Shown here: positions 1 to 7,754 of the stretch, in pieces | How the letters are laid out: each line of letters starts with the position of its first letter | Numbering within the stretch: the stretch's first letter is position 1 | From: Klebsiella aerogenes | GTDB lineage: Bacteria; Pseudomonadota; Gammaproteobacteria; Enterobacterales; Enterobacteriaceae | Reading direction: 5' to 3' | Assembly: GCA_029027985.1 (NCBI GenBank) | Contig: CP119076.1 | Span: 2,912,422-2,976,421, forward strand | Length of the DNA stretch: 64,000 bases | Notes under the pieces: generated by a model | The model's input: the letters and a program-made list of their open reading frames with translations, nothing else | Database searches by the model: none | Told to the model about the DNA's origin: nothing | Translations under genes and position numbers: made by a program

Positions 1-68
1 GGGAAAACAGTCAGCAGACGACAGGGCTGCAAAAGGTCGTGCAAGCCCGCGTCTGCTTTAGATTTCCC
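1..68. other. Long imperfect stem-loop at the left edge
   Basis: Three nested arms pair in order: GGGAAA (1-6) with TTTCCC (63-68), AGCAGACG (13-20) with CGTCTGCT (50-57), and GGGCT (24-28) with AGCCC (44-48). The apical loop is about 15 nt. Read on the minus strand the structure is followed by TGTTTTCCC, so it could be the end of a transcript. The window edge cuts it off, so its full extent is unknown. I do not recognise it as a named RNA. Confidence 0.4.
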
Positions 69-162
69 CTACTCTACGCCTTCGCAAAAATGAATAAATG
101 GCGTTTATTTAACAGAATACTTCAAATAAATTGACCGAGTAGATGTGCTAACGTCACTCTCC

Positions 163-327
<165 letters not shown>

Positions 328-379
328 TTATCGCCCTTCCTGCTACCGGCTAAAGCAATAATATATTATTCACATATCA

Positions 380-396
380 TTACCATGATATGGTAA
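380..396. promoter_or_regulatory. Perfect 7-3-7 palindrome upstream of the methyltransferase gene
   Basis: TTACCATGATATGGTAA is a perfect inverted repeat (TTACCAT-GAT-ATGGTAA) 69 bases before the start at 465. Its CATGAT core recurs in the palindrome at 2206-2225 beside the Rrf2 gene. This makes it a candidate operator for that regulator, which is inference. Confidence 0.45.
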
Positions 397-464
397 GTTT
401 CCAATCTCAGACCTGGCCACTATTCCTGCCTGCACCTGAATTCTGAAACGTAAAAGCGGTAACC

Positions 465-1244
465 ATGGATACACAGACAGAACCATTACTAAGGGAACTC
501 CTGGGGCTCACTCGTCAGGAAAAGGTGTTGTACAAAACCGAAGATGCCTGGGGGGAAATTATTGTCGGCGGCTGGCGGCAATTCCGCGTCCTGCGTTTTG
601 ATGATGTGTTTGAGCAGAGCAAGGTCAATCTGCTTTCACCGCAGACCCCCGTACATCATTATATTCGAGCGATGATGATGGCGAACTATTGGTGCAAACC
701 GACATCAGCGCTGCTATTGGGACTGGGCGGCGGCGCCCTGCTGCGGGCGTTACACGCCATGGATAACACGTTGGCGGTGGATGTCGTGGAGTTGCGCCCG
801 GCGGTTATCGAGGTGGCCCGTGAGTGGTTCACCCTACCGGAGACGGACAGCATTCGCTATTTCCCGGAGGACGCGGTCCATTTCCTCACGCGGGAAACCA
901 CGACTCGCTATCCGCTGATTTTTGCCGACCTGTATCTGGCCTGGGAGATGGATCCGCTTCAGGGTACAGAAGCGTTTCTGACTCGTTGTCGGGCGCAGCT
1001 GCAGGACGATGGCTGGCTGGTGATCAACTACCTGTCGGTTCCCGGCAGCGACAGTCTGCTGTACCAGGCGTTGCGCCAGGTTTTTAGCACGGTCTTTTTC
1101 TGCCAGGTCATTGAGGGGGGAAACGTGGTGATTTATGCAACAGGCCAGCGACAGAATGCGGAAGCCCTGCGCCGCGATGCCATATTGAACAGCGCTAATG
1201 ACAACCATATCCGGCTTTTCGCCGAACGGCTTGAACGTTTGTAA
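465..1244 (+). CDS. SAM-dependent methyltransferase / spermidine synthase-like protein
   Basis: The 259-residue product has a Rossmann methyltransferase fold. The nucleotide-binding loop GLGGGAL is at about 86-92, an acidic residue ends the next strand (E109), an E-D pair at 135-136 lies in the third motif, and ADLY at 154-157 sits at the catalytic edge. This pattern matches the spermidine synthase (SpeE) superfamily. The N-terminal beta domain and the polyamine-binding signature are not clearly conserved, so true aminopropyltransferase activity is doubtful. The start at 465 follows a weak GTAAAAGCGG purine stretch. A palindrome lies 69 bases upstream. The gene stands alone ahead of the ribbon-helix-helix gene. 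Confidence 0.7.
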   Translation: MDTQTEPLLRELLGLTRQEKVLYKTEDAWGEIIVGGWRQFRVLRFDDVFEQSKVNLLSPQTPVHHYIRAMMMANYWCKPTSALLLGLGGGALLRALHAMDNTLAVDVVELRPAVIEVAREWFTLPETDSIRYFPEDAVHFLTRETTTRYPLIFADLYLAWEMDPLQGTEAFLTRCRAQLQDDGWLVINYLSVPGSDSLLYQALRQVFSTVFFCQVIEGGNVVIYATGQRQNAEALRRDAILNSANDNHIRLFAERLERL

Positions 1245-1307
1245 TTTCCACCTTGCGCCTGCGGATGTGGTATTATCATTAGATTAACATACCAGGGCGA
1301 TAACCGT

Positions 1308-1502
1308 ATGGAAAAGAAAACTGCGCGACTGACACTACTGATTGACCCGCACAAGAAAGAGGCTTTTGAAACCCTTTGCCGGCAACAGGATGTCACACCT
1401 TCTCAGGTAGTCAGACAACTGATCCGCGATTACCTTCAGCAGCATAATGCCGAGTATGAAACCCAGACGCAAAAAGATAATCCCATCATTCGCAGCGTCT
1501 AA
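1308..1502 (+). CDS. Ribbon-helix-helix (CopG-like) protein
   Basis: This 64-residue protein begins with a short beta strand (ARLTLLID, about 5-12) followed by two helices (HKKEAFETLCRQQ, then TPSQVVRQLIRDYLQQH), the layout of a CopG/Arc/MetJ DNA-binding dimer. The polar tail (from about 48) is probably disordered. No toxin-like gene is adjacent, so an antitoxin role is not supported and it is more likely a stand-alone regulator. The AT-rich upstream stretch TATTATCATTAGATTA (1270-1285) shares TTATCATTA with the palindrome before the Rrf2 gene. Confidence 0.65.
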   Translation: MEKKTARLTLLIDPHKKEAFETLCRQQDVTPSQVVRQLIRDYLQQHNAEYETQTQKDNPIIRSV

Positions 1503-1599
1503 ATCCGGCACCCGCGAGACGGGTGCCGCCGATTCCCCACTCAGAACTCACTGAATTCTCCGATGCCTCCGGCAATGTCCATCGTGCAGACTTGCCTAA

Positions 1600-1613
1600 T
1601 AATGTTATCATTA
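1600..1613. promoter_or_regulatory. Palindrome upstream of the Rrf2 gene
   Basis: TAATGTTATCATTA is an inverted repeat (TAATG-TTAT-CATTA) 62 bases before the regulator start. On the opposite strand it contains ATGATAA, shared with the palindrome at 2206-2225. It may be an autoregulatory site. Its resemblance to part of a Fur box (GATAATGATAATCATTATC) is an alternative reading. Confidence 0.4.
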
Positions 1614-1674
1614 AATTCACACATTATTATCATATTTACGCCTGCAAACACATCGCTAAACCGGGAGGTCTACC

Positions 1675-2061
1675 ATGCGTATTAGTACGCGCTGTCAGCA
1701 TGCCATTCTCACCAGCCTTTTGCTCGCCCGGGCAGACAAGGTTGTGACCACCAACGAAATGCATCAGAAACTGGGTATATCGATTTCCTACCTGGAGCAA
1801 CTGCTTGCCATATTACGCCAAAAAGGGATCGTGGAAGCTATCCGGGGTCCCGGCGGCGGATATCAACTGGCCCGCCATCCTGAGCATATTACGGCTGAAG
1901 ATATCGTCCGCGCCTTTCAGGACGGAGGTCGACAGAAGTCGTTGGGTCGAGCGGACGATCTGTCCGGATTGTGGCAGCAGTTTTGCCAGGATACGTGGCA
2001 ATTTCTGGGTGACCGGACGCTCAAGCAGATGGCGGATCCAACGCCAGCGGCGTCCTGTTAA
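1675..2061 (+). CDS. Rrf2-family regulator, IscR-like HTH without the cysteine triad
   Basis: The 128-residue protein carries the winged helix of the Rrf2 family. The recognition-helix segment GISISYLEQL (34-43) and the wing RGPGGGY (57-63) closely match IscR. The E in SYLEQL corresponds to IscR Glu43, implicated in cluster-dependent site choice. IscR and NsrR bind Fe-S clusters through three clustered cysteines near residues 90-105. Here only C104 lies in that zone, with C7 and C128 elsewhere, so a canonical cluster is unlikely and the signal is unknown. The ATG at 1675 follows the strong site CGGGAGG. Palindromes at 1600-1613 and 2206-2225 bracket the gene. Confidence 0.8.
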   Translation: MRISTRCQHAILTSLLLARADKVVTTNEMHQKLGISISYLEQLLAILRQKGIVEAIRGPGGGYQLARHPEHITAEDIVRAFQDGGRQKSLGRADDLSGLWQQFCQDTWQFLGDRTLKQMADPTPAASC

Positions 2062-2205
2062 TCGTTGCCCTCAGCCTTTCTTATCGCTTTTCCGCCGTCG
2101 CGGAAAGGCGCTGTCGGCCCTGTCCGGGCTGACAGTTCACTGTCTACACTCAGGTCGGGATATGGCTGACCGCCACGCTTCCCGCAAAACGGATAACAGA
2201 ATGTT

Positions 2206-2225
2206 AATAACATGATAATGTTATT
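2206..2225. promoter_or_regulatory. Perfect 8-4-8 palindrome in the micropeptide promoter region
   Basis: AATAACATGATAATGTTATT is perfectly symmetric (AATAACAT-GATA-ATGTTATT). It covers where a -35 would sit (about 2218-2223) for the extended -10 TGCTATCAT (2238-2246). A dimeric repressor bound here would block the promoter. The neighbouring Rrf2 protein is the obvious candidate. Confidence 0.5.
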
Positions 2226-2355
2226 TGCATGCAATGGTGCTATCATCACGACGTCGGACGATTGCCACTCAGCCGTCGCAGGCTATTTGCCTCTATCCGG
2301 CATGGCGACACGCTCACCCGCAGACCTTCCTGTACTAAAAACGGAGATATCCTGA

Positions 2356-2454
2356 ATGAAAATTGGTTACCTGTTCCCCATTGCCATTTTTGTTGCGGCA
2401 GTGGCGCTGCTGTGCTGGTTCGTCTTTGGCGGTTATGCCCAACCGGGTCAGTGA
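2356..2454 (+). CDS. 32-residue single-span membrane peptide
   Basis: A short frame starting at ATG 2356 (GGAG at 2343-2346, 9-nt spacing) encodes a peptide with one hydrophobic helix from about residue 5 to 24 (LFPIAIFVAAVALLCWFVF), then GGYAQPGQ. It has a single Cys within the span. The size and topology resemble the small accessory subunits of respiratory or transport complexes, such as CydX, but the sequence is not one I recognise. A likely operator and an extended -10 lie upstream, which argues that it is expressed. The regulator gene is 294 bases upstream in the same direction. Confidence 0.6.
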   Translation: MKIGYLFPIAIFVAAVALLCWFVFGGYAQPGQ

Positions 2455-2689
2455 TTCAACGGGGTCCAACGCAGCTATCGCCAGCTTAGCGATAGCGAAC
2501 GCCATCTCGGGAACTTCGGTGCTTTCAAACCTCCACGTTGCCGAGAGCCCGCACCGGGCAATAATCCACTTCAGCAGGCGCTTTCTCTCTCTATTTGCCG
2601 TCCCGGCAACAATGTCCAACCGTTGCTTGAAAATCTCAGACGCTGTCGTCACGCTATCAGCCGCTGCCGCTGTTCTCTCCGGGAAAGCA

Positions 2690-2716
2690 AACGGGCGCCA
2701 GAAGGCGCCCGTTTTT
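2690..2716. terminator. Bidirectional terminator between the micropeptide and yaiL
   Basis: AACGGGCGCC (2690-2699), loop AGAA, then GGCGCCCGTT (2704-2713) forms a 10-bp stem followed by a T run on the plus strand. An A-rich stretch precedes it. The rest of 2455-2739 shows no convincing gene. Confidence 0.75.
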
Positions 2717-2739
2717 CACTGTACGATGTCCGCGTCTGA

Positions 2740-3279
2740 TTACCACATCAGGTCATCAGGCACTTTGAAATCTGCGTACGGATCGTCTTCATCCTGCGCT
2801 TCCTGACTCAAGGCGCTGTTCAACACAATGCTCTCGGCATCGCGCTGGGCGATTTTATCAGCCACGCTGGCAGGGATAATCGCGTATTCAGACTTGCCGC
2901 TGTTATCAACAGCCAGGCGAGCAATCGCCAGACGGCCGCTAATCAGCTGTGCCTGAGTGGTCTTATCCACGTCGATCTGCTTGATGAGGTTATTATCAGT
3001 GAAGTTAAACGCGATATGGCCTTTAGCAACAATGATTCTGTTCATTTCAATCAGTTGCTTGACCTGCGCTTTATACTCTTTTGCTAAAGCCGCCTGCTTT
3101 TGCTGTTCGCTGAGCTGCTTATCACGCTCAAGCTGAGCTTTTTTATTTTCTTCCACCGCCTCGCGAGCCTCACGGGCCTGAACTCGCGATTTTTTCGCCG
3201 TTCTCTGGACCTTGGCCATCTTTTTGCTGGTGACCAGCCCCGCTTTCAGCATCTGTTCTTGTAAGGTAAGTTTTGTCAT
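2740..3279 (-). CDS. yaiL: YaiL, DUF2058 nucleoid/polynucleotide-associated protein
   Basis: The 179-residue product matches E. coli YaiL nearly end to end. It has an N-terminal TKLTLQEQMLKAGLV segment and a long basic coiled coil rich in K, R, Q and E (about 15-90). A C-terminal domain follows, closing with an acidic DEDDPYADFKVPDDLMW tail. The start at 3279 restores the family N-terminus; the frame stays open 22 codons further upstream. The function is unknown beyond proposed nucleic-acid association. In E. coli the gene lies near 8 min, not next to icd, so this neighbourhood is rearranged. The cold-shock-domain gene lies upstream on the same strand. Confidence 0.9.
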   Translation of the reverse strand: MTKLTLQEQMLKAGLVTSKKMAKVQRTAKKSRVQAREAREAVEENKKAQLERDKQLSEQQKQAALAKEYKAQVKQLIEMNRIIVAKGHIAFNFTDNNLIKQIDVDKTTQAQLISGRLAIARLAVDNSGKSEYAIIPASVADKIAQRDAESIVLNSALSQEAQDEDDPYADFKVPDDLMW

Positions 3280-3364
3280 CGTCGTTTCTAAAATCGGTTG
3301 AATTACGCTCGTGGATACGCACAACATCAGGGGCGCATCCGGCACCGGGGTTGCCCGAAAAGGA

Positions 3365-3847
3365 TCAGACTTTAAGCAACTTCACCGTCGCATCGATGTC
3401 GATTTCATCTTCAGAGAAGATGAGTGTCGTGCCCTGGAAGGTGGTGATCGCCAGCTTTTTCAGCGAGCGCATTTCACCCGGTTTCACGCTCTCTTTCGGC
3501 TTGATGCTATTCATCAACAGCCCCACGGACAGCACGGCATTTTCTTTATCGATACGGGTATCAGCGGGGACTTCCTCGCTGTACACCAGGTAAGACTTGA
3601 TGGATGTCAGCTTCAGACGCTCACCCGCGATATACAGGTGTTTGCTTTCCGGAATGACTTTCACCGCGTAAGCCGACAAGCCTTTGTTATTGGTAGTGGG
3701 TTCGAACGTCACCGCCGCATCTTTCTTAATCAGATCCGGATTGGCGACCTTAATCACATGAAAATAGCGGTTATCGCCGTTTTCATCTTTGATAAATCCG
3801 AAACCTTTATCTTTAAACCACGTTGTGATCGTACCGTTCATCGCCAT
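3365..3847 (-). CDS. Cold-shock-domain protein with a C-terminal extension
   Basis: The N-terminal part of this 160-residue protein is a cold-shock OB fold: GTITTWF strand, RNP1-like KGFGFI (14-19) and RNP2-like RYFHV (27-31). Such surfaces bind single-stranded RNA or DNA. About 90 residues of unrecognised, beta-rich sequence follow, making it more than twice the length of CspA. Two in-frame ATGs (3847 and 3841) are close. The second has better spacing to the GGCGGT upstream. The gene probably acts in RNA handling, but its regulation and partners are not evident from the sequence. Confidence 0.75.
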   Translation of the reverse strand: MAMNGTITTWFKDKGFGFIKDENGDNRYFHVIKVANPDLIKKDAAVTFEPTTNNKGLSAYAVKVIPESKHLYIAGERLKLTSIKSYLVYSEEVPADTRIDKENAVLSVGLLMNSIKPKESVKPGEMRSLKKLAITTFQGTTLIFSEDEIDIDATVKLLKV

Positions 3848-4136
3848 TACCGCCTGATTAATCGTTTATCTACTCAATTTTTGCAGCGCGCAGTGTAAAG
3901 CACAATGCCTGCGCAGACCATGCCTTTGCTCTAAGTGTCGGCGATAAATTTCCGCTATGCAATCGGGGATAAGTTGGCGCACAGCCTGAATGGCCGGCCG
4001 CGAACGCCTGGCGCATCCGGCATGCATAGTCTCGCCATTTCCCGGCGGCTCCCGCCAAAATCACTTATCTTTAGCAGCTTACAGATGTGCCGCCTTATCG
4101 TTATGATGGGATAAATCATAAACAGGAAAGGCCTCC

Positions 4137-4532
4137 ATGAGCCCAAAAGTATTAGCCACATTGGTATTATTGCTGACAGCCTGTAGTCCGCACGCGCCGG
4201 CCATTCATGATTCATCAGAATCGAAGGATGTTGACGATCTGTTGGCCCGTTTTCCTTCAGACGCCAGGCCAGGTCGTTCCGTTTATGCCACACAGGTATT
4301 GCTCGCGGTGCGAGACCGGATGCCTGATGATGAACAATACAGAGGAAAGCGCTGTACCCTCCATATTTCGTTGTTGCGCGATGGTCGCCTGAACTCAGCC
4401 AGCATAGCGAACGGTGATGAAAAATTTTGCGCAGTGGCACTATCCGCCATCAAACAAGCTGACATTCCCGCCGCCCCGGATGACGAGACGTATCAGACAT
4501 TCAAAAATACCAGCATAGATTTTATGATGTAG
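4137..4532 (+). CDS. Small lipoprotein, TolA C-terminal-like
   Basis: The 131-residue protein has a lipoprotein signal with lipobox LLTAC (Cys16), so lipidation and export are expected. Ser at +2 favours outer-membrane sorting by Lol. The mature part contains YATQVLLAVRDRM, a pair of cysteines (about 84 and 107) that may form a disulfide, and the LHISLLRDGRLNSASI and ALSAIKQAD strands seen in TolA C-terminal/TonB-like domains. That resemblance is from memory and is moderate. It is a single gene preceded by a GGAAAGG ribosome site. The function is unknown. Confidence 0.65.
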   Translation: MSPKVLATLVLLLTACSPHAPAIHDSSESKDVDDLLARFPSDARPGRSVYATQVLLAVRDRMPDDEQYRGKRCTLHISLLRDGRLNSASIANGDEKFCAVALSAIKQADIPAAPDDETYQTFKNTSIDFMM

Positions 4533-4623
4533 GCGTATCAGGGTTTACGAAGACGTCATGGCAGCAGATGGCGTGAAGGAAACGATGAGCATGCCGCGCG
4601 AGGACGCCCCGTGCGGCAAGAAA

Positions 4624-4971
4624 CTATTTCTTCTTATTTAGCATCGCCTTTAAATCAGCAAAAGGATTATAGGTAGCTTCGCCGACATCTTTTTGCGCAT
4701 CCTCACCCGCCACGACCCGGGTACCGTACTGATCGGCCTCGGTGTACTTGGAGTGCTCGTGGTCATGGCAATACAGGCACAACAGCTCCCAGTTGCTACC
4801 ATCTTCCGGGTTATTGGTATGATCGTGGTCGATATGATGCACGGTGAGTTCACGCAGATTGGAGTAGACAAACTCCCTTGAGCAGCGTCCGCAAACCCAT
4901 GGATAGATTTTCAGCGCTTTCTCGCGATAGCCGCTTTCCAGTCGGGCGTAGTTTTTAGGGATCAGAGCCAT
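4624..4971 (-). CDS. yajD: YajD, HNH nuclease family protein
   Basis: At 115 residues the protein equals E. coli YajD in length and most residues. Its HNH/zinc features are CGRC (27-30), the histidine cluster TVHHIDHDHTN (43-53) and CLYCHDH (65-71). The two cysteine pairs probably bind a structural zinc, and the His-rich strand would hold the catalytic metal. Its biological substrate is unknown. The start at 4971 restores the MALIPKNYARLE N-terminus. An open extension upstream to 5193 is spurious and overlaps the repeat protein gene. In E. coli the gene is near 9 min, another sign of rearrangement here. Confidence 0.9.
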   Translation of the reverse strand: MALIPKNYARLESGYREKALKIYPWVCGRCSREFVYSNLRELTVHHIDHDHTNNPEDGSNWELLCLYCHDHEHSKYTEADQYGTRVVAGEDAQKDVGEATYNPFADLKAMLNKKK

Positions 4972-5110
4972 GGCCGGTGTTACCTGTGGTAAAGAGATCA
5001 TTTTACGATAATGCCGCCAATATATCGCAAAAAGAGGCCAGAGAGGAAATGTCTGCGCAAAAGTGGTTTGGTATAAAAATTCCCCGGCGTAGCAACCAGG
5101 GAAGAGATGC

Positions 5111-5410
5111 TTAATGGCTGGTGACTGCCGCCGCCGCGAACGGATGATCGGAGGACGCCACGACGGTGGTCCGCGCAACCGGGTGACGGCCATTGTTGCC
5201 GGTGGCCGCCGCGACGGCTACCGGGTGGTCCGCTGAAGCGACTGCTGTGGTCCGCGCGACCGGATGGTTGCCGTTACCGCTAGTGGCCGCCGCCACTGCA
5301 ACCGGATGATCGGCGGTGGCCACGGCGGTGGTCCGGGCAATCGGGTGATAGCCTGCAAAAACCGGAGCGGCGATTGCCGCTAAAACCAGCGTCAGAATAG
5401 TTTTTTTCAT
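5111..5410 (-). CDS. Secreted low-complexity protein with HPVA-type tandem repeats
   Basis: The 99-residue protein has a clear signal peptide (MKKTILTLVLAAIAAPVFA, cleavage after residue 19). The rest is three tandem repeats of about 27 residues (22-48, 49-75, 76-99). Each repeat reads HPVARTTAVASADHPVAVAA followed by a short Gly/Asn linker, with HPVA twice per unit. The mature protein would be exported to the periplasm or beyond, and regularly spaced His suggests possible metal binding (inference). No family is recognised. It lies between yajD and the CPBP protease gene, and the DNA repeats could change copy number. Confidence 0.7.
   Translation of the reverse strand: MKKTILTLVLAAIAAPVFAGYHPIARTTAVATADHPVAVAAATSGNGNHPVARTTAVASADHPVAVAAATGNNGRHPVARTTVVASSDHPFAAAAVTSH
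5114..5347 (-). repeat. Three in-frame DNA repeats of 81, 81 and 72 bases
   Basis: These units encode the HPVA repeats (about 5267-5347, 5186-5266 and 5114-5185). Nucleotide similarity is high between units, so slippage or recombination could add or remove copies. Confidence 0.7.
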
Positions 5411-5560
5411 AATATCATCTCTATATGACGAACCTGCTGGAACAGGCCAGGGTATTACATTAGATAAAGCAAATTATGATTCACCGTATCAAGCTGACGC
5501 AGCCGTGAACAGGTTACTTTTATTTAATTCTGGATATCACGAGCAACGGCGAAATCGAGG

Positions 5561-6256
5561 CTAGCCGGCAAAGGCTCCGAGTAAATACGCAGCATACTGA
5601 ACGGCAATGACGATAGCATTCATGGCCATATGCAAAATCACAGGCATCAGTATTCCCCCCATTTTCACGCGAGCGGCAATAAGCACTAATGAAACCAGGA
5701 ATAAGACGATAAACGTGCGGATATCGGTGTATTGCAGGTGTACTGCGGAAAATATAACGGATACTGCAACCGCAGCGGCATAGATATTATCCCGCAACCA
5801 GACTTTAAAAACGTTAAACAAGCAGCCGCGAAAAACCATCTCTTCATAGATGGGCACAACAAAAACCAACAACAGACTATTCAGCCAGAAAACATGAGGC
5901 GCGAGAGCAAACTGGCCTATCGACCAGCCTTCCGCGCTGCGTTTTCCCATCAGATAAGGAAAGATATATTGCACCAACAGGATAATGAACAACAGAATGA
6001 GGAATATATTCGGCCTGAACTCCCCTAATCCCAACCCTGCCCGGCGGCGGAAAAACAGATAATAAACGGGCACGATAATCAGGAACTCCGCAGTGAAAAT
6101 TACCGGCGCCAGATATCCACGGGCCAGCAACTGTGGACTATTTTGAAAAAACCCGGGAACCGCGGTGATGACCAGGAATAAAACCAACATCCAAAAGCAT
6201 CCGGCTACGGCTTTATTTCTCGCGATCAAATCTGCATCATATTGTTTAATTTCCAT
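5561..6256 (-). CDS. CPBP-family intramembrane metalloprotease
   Basis: The 231-residue protein has about seven hydrophobic segments and the three CPBP (Abi/CAAX protease) motifs: EEMVFRG (138-144), FSAVHL (169-174) and HMAMN (209-213). The paired Glu with the two His form the predicted metal site within the membrane. Known bacterial members process or modify peptides or act in immunity, but the substrate here is unknown. The ATG at 6256 follows AGGGACAGAGA, so it is preferred to the upstream GTG at 6286. A Fur-box-like site lies about 104 bases upstream. Confidence 0.8.
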   Translation of the reverse strand: MEIKQYDADLIARNKAVAGCFWMLVLFLVITAVPGFFQNSPQLLARGYLAPVIFTAEFLIIVPVYYLFFRRRAGLGLGEFRPNIFLILLFIILLVQYIFPYLMGKRSAEGWSIGQFALAPHVFWLNSLLLVFVVPIYEEMVFRGCLFNVFKVWLRDNIYAAAVAVSVIFSAVHLQYTDIRTFIVLFLVSLVLIAARVKMGGILMPVILHMAMNAIVIAVQYAAYLLGAFAG

Positions 6257-6359
6257 TCTCTGTCCCTGATAAATGACGTGTAACACTTCCAGGCAACCGC
6301 CAGACCTTGCGGATCAAATCGCCAGGATACCGTTGTTTGCCGATAAGATATCATTTAAA

Positions 6360-6374
6360 TGAGATTAATTATCA
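6360..6374. promoter_or_regulatory. Candidate Fur box upstream of the CPBP gene
   Basis: TGAGATTAATTATCA matches the 7-1-7 Fur consensus TGATAATNATTATCA at all but two informative positions. It would link the protease to iron status. The only divergent gene nearby is icd's converging end, so the CPBP gene is the natural target. Confidence 0.4.
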
Positions 6375-6451
6375 CTACCAATAATGTCGAGAACAGCGCG
6401 ATTAGCATCTGGTTTGGCATAGGGTCGATTTTAGGCGGCACTATTGCAGGC

Positions 6452-6484
6452 AAAAAAAACGGGAGCGCGTCGGCTCCCGTTTGT
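6452..6484 (-). terminator. icd terminator
   Basis: On the minus strand GGGAGC-(CGACGC)-GCTCCC is followed by a run of T (plus-strand A8 at 6452-6459), 20 bases after the icd stop. This is a standard intrinsic terminator. Confidence 0.85.
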
Positions 6485-6503
6485 CATTAACCCAGCGTCT
6501 GGA

Positions 6504-7754
6504 TTACATGTTCGCGATAATCGCGTCGCCGAACTCAGAACATTTCAGCAGTTTAGCGCCTTCCATCAGACGTTCGAAGTCATAGGTCACGGTCTTGGCC
6601 GCGATGGCGCCTTCGGTGCCTTTAACGATCAGGTCTGCGGCTTCGAACCACTGCATGTGACGCAGCATCATTTCTGCGGACAGGATGATGGAACCTGGGT
6701 TCACTTTATCCTGGCCTGCATACTTCGGCGCAGTACCGTGGGTCGCTTCGAACAGCGCGCATTCGTCACCGATGTTCGCGCCCGGGGCAATACCGATACC
6801 GCCAACCTGCGCCGCCAGGGCATCAGAGATGTAGTCGCCGTTCAGGTTCATACAAGCGATAACGTCGTATTCAGCCGGACGCAGCAGGATCTGCTGCAGG
6901 AACGCATCGGCGATCACGTCTTTAACGATGATCTCTTTGCCGGTGTTCGGGTTCTTGATTTTCATCCACGGGCCACCGTCGATCAGTTCGCCGCCGAACT
7001 CTTCGCGAGCCAGCTGGTAACCCCAATCTTTGAACGCGCCTTCGGTGAACTTCATGATGTTGCCTTTGTGCACCAGGGTCAGAGAATCACGATCGTTGGT
7101 GATCGCATATTCAATCGCCGCGCGAACCAGACGTTTGGTGCCTTCTTCGGAACACGGCTTGATGCCGATACCGCAATGTTCCGGGAAGCGAATTTTCTTC
7201 ACGCCCATCTCATCACGCAGGAATTTGATCACTTTATCGGCTTCTGCGGAGTCCGCTTTCCACTCGATACCGGCATAGATGTCTTCTGAGTTTTCACGGA
7301 AGATAACCATGTCAGTCAGTTCCGGGTGTTTAACCGGGCTCGGGGTGCCCTGGTAGTAACGTACCGGACGCAGGCAAACGTAAAGATCCAGCTCCTGACG
7401 CAGCGCAACGTTCAGAGAACGGATGCCGCCACCAACTGGCGTAGTCAGAGGGCCTTTGATAGCAACACGGTAATCACGAATCAGATCGAGGGTTTCAGCA
7501 GGCAGCCAGACATCCTGGCCATAAACGTGGGTAGATTTTTCACCGGTGTAAACTTCCATCCAGGAAATTTTACGCTCGCCTTTATAGGCTTTCTCAACGG
7601 CGGCATCAACCACTTTCAGCATCGCTGGGGTAACGTCAACGCCGATACCGTCGCCTTCAATGAACGGGATAATCGGGTTATGAGGGACGTTCAGTTTGCC
7701 GTTTTGCAGGGTGATTTTCTGACCTTCCGCCGGAACAACTACTTTGCTTTCCAT
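6504..7754 (-). CDS. icd: Isocitrate dehydrogenase (NADP+)
   Basis: This 416-residue enzyme converts isocitrate to 2-oxoglutarate with CO2 and NADPH in the TCA cycle. Length and sequence match E. coli Icd. Ser113 in the [10 protein letters not shown] loop is the AceK phosphorylation site, and the NADP region holds [11 protein letters not shown]. The start at 7754 has the strong site AGGAGAGG; the longer open frame upstream is leader. The 3' end, which is the e14 prophage attachment site in E. coli K-12, is intact and ends [12 protein letters not shown]. The segment beyond it differs from E. coli. A promoter about 160 bases upstream is annotated separately. Confidence 0.98.
   Translation of the reverse strand: MESKVVVPAEGQKITLQNGKLNVPHNPIIPFIEGDGIGVDVTPAMLKVVDAAVEKAYKGERKISWMEVYTGEKSTHVYGQDVWLPAETLDLIRDYRVAIKGPLTTPVGGGIRSLNVALRQELDLYVCLRPVRYYQGTPSPVKHPELTDMVIFRENSEDIYAGIEWKADSAEADKVIKFLRDEMGVKKIRFPEHCGIGIKPCSEEGTKRLVRAAIEYAITNDRDSLTLVHKGNIMKFTEGAFKDWGYQLAREEFGGELIDGGPWMKIKNPNTGKEIIVKDVIADAFLQQILLRPAEYDVIACMNLNGDYISDALAAQVGGIGIAPGANIGDECALFEATHGTAPKYAGQDKVNPGSIILSAEMMLRHMQWFEAADLIVKGTEGAIAAKTVTYDFERLMEGAKLLKCSEFGDAIIANM

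Noticed and set aside
1308-2061. Toxin-antitoxin reading of the ribbon-helix-helix gene and its neighbour
   Set aside because: The next gene is a clear Rrf2 regulator more than 170 bases away, and no toxin fold is seen.
2335-2652. Minus-strand open frame of 105 codons
   Set aside because: It overlaps the micropeptide gene, has a poor GTG start without a ribosome site, and shows no family features.
5114-5347. Regular repeats as a CRISPR array
   Set aside because: The repeats are contiguous and in-frame, with no unique spacers and no cas genes nearby.
6444-7289. Long open frame antisense to icd (and similar frames opposite mnmA, purB, ndh, nagZ)
   Set aside because: These mirror well-conserved, high-GC coding sequence on the other strand and have no domains or ribosome sites.
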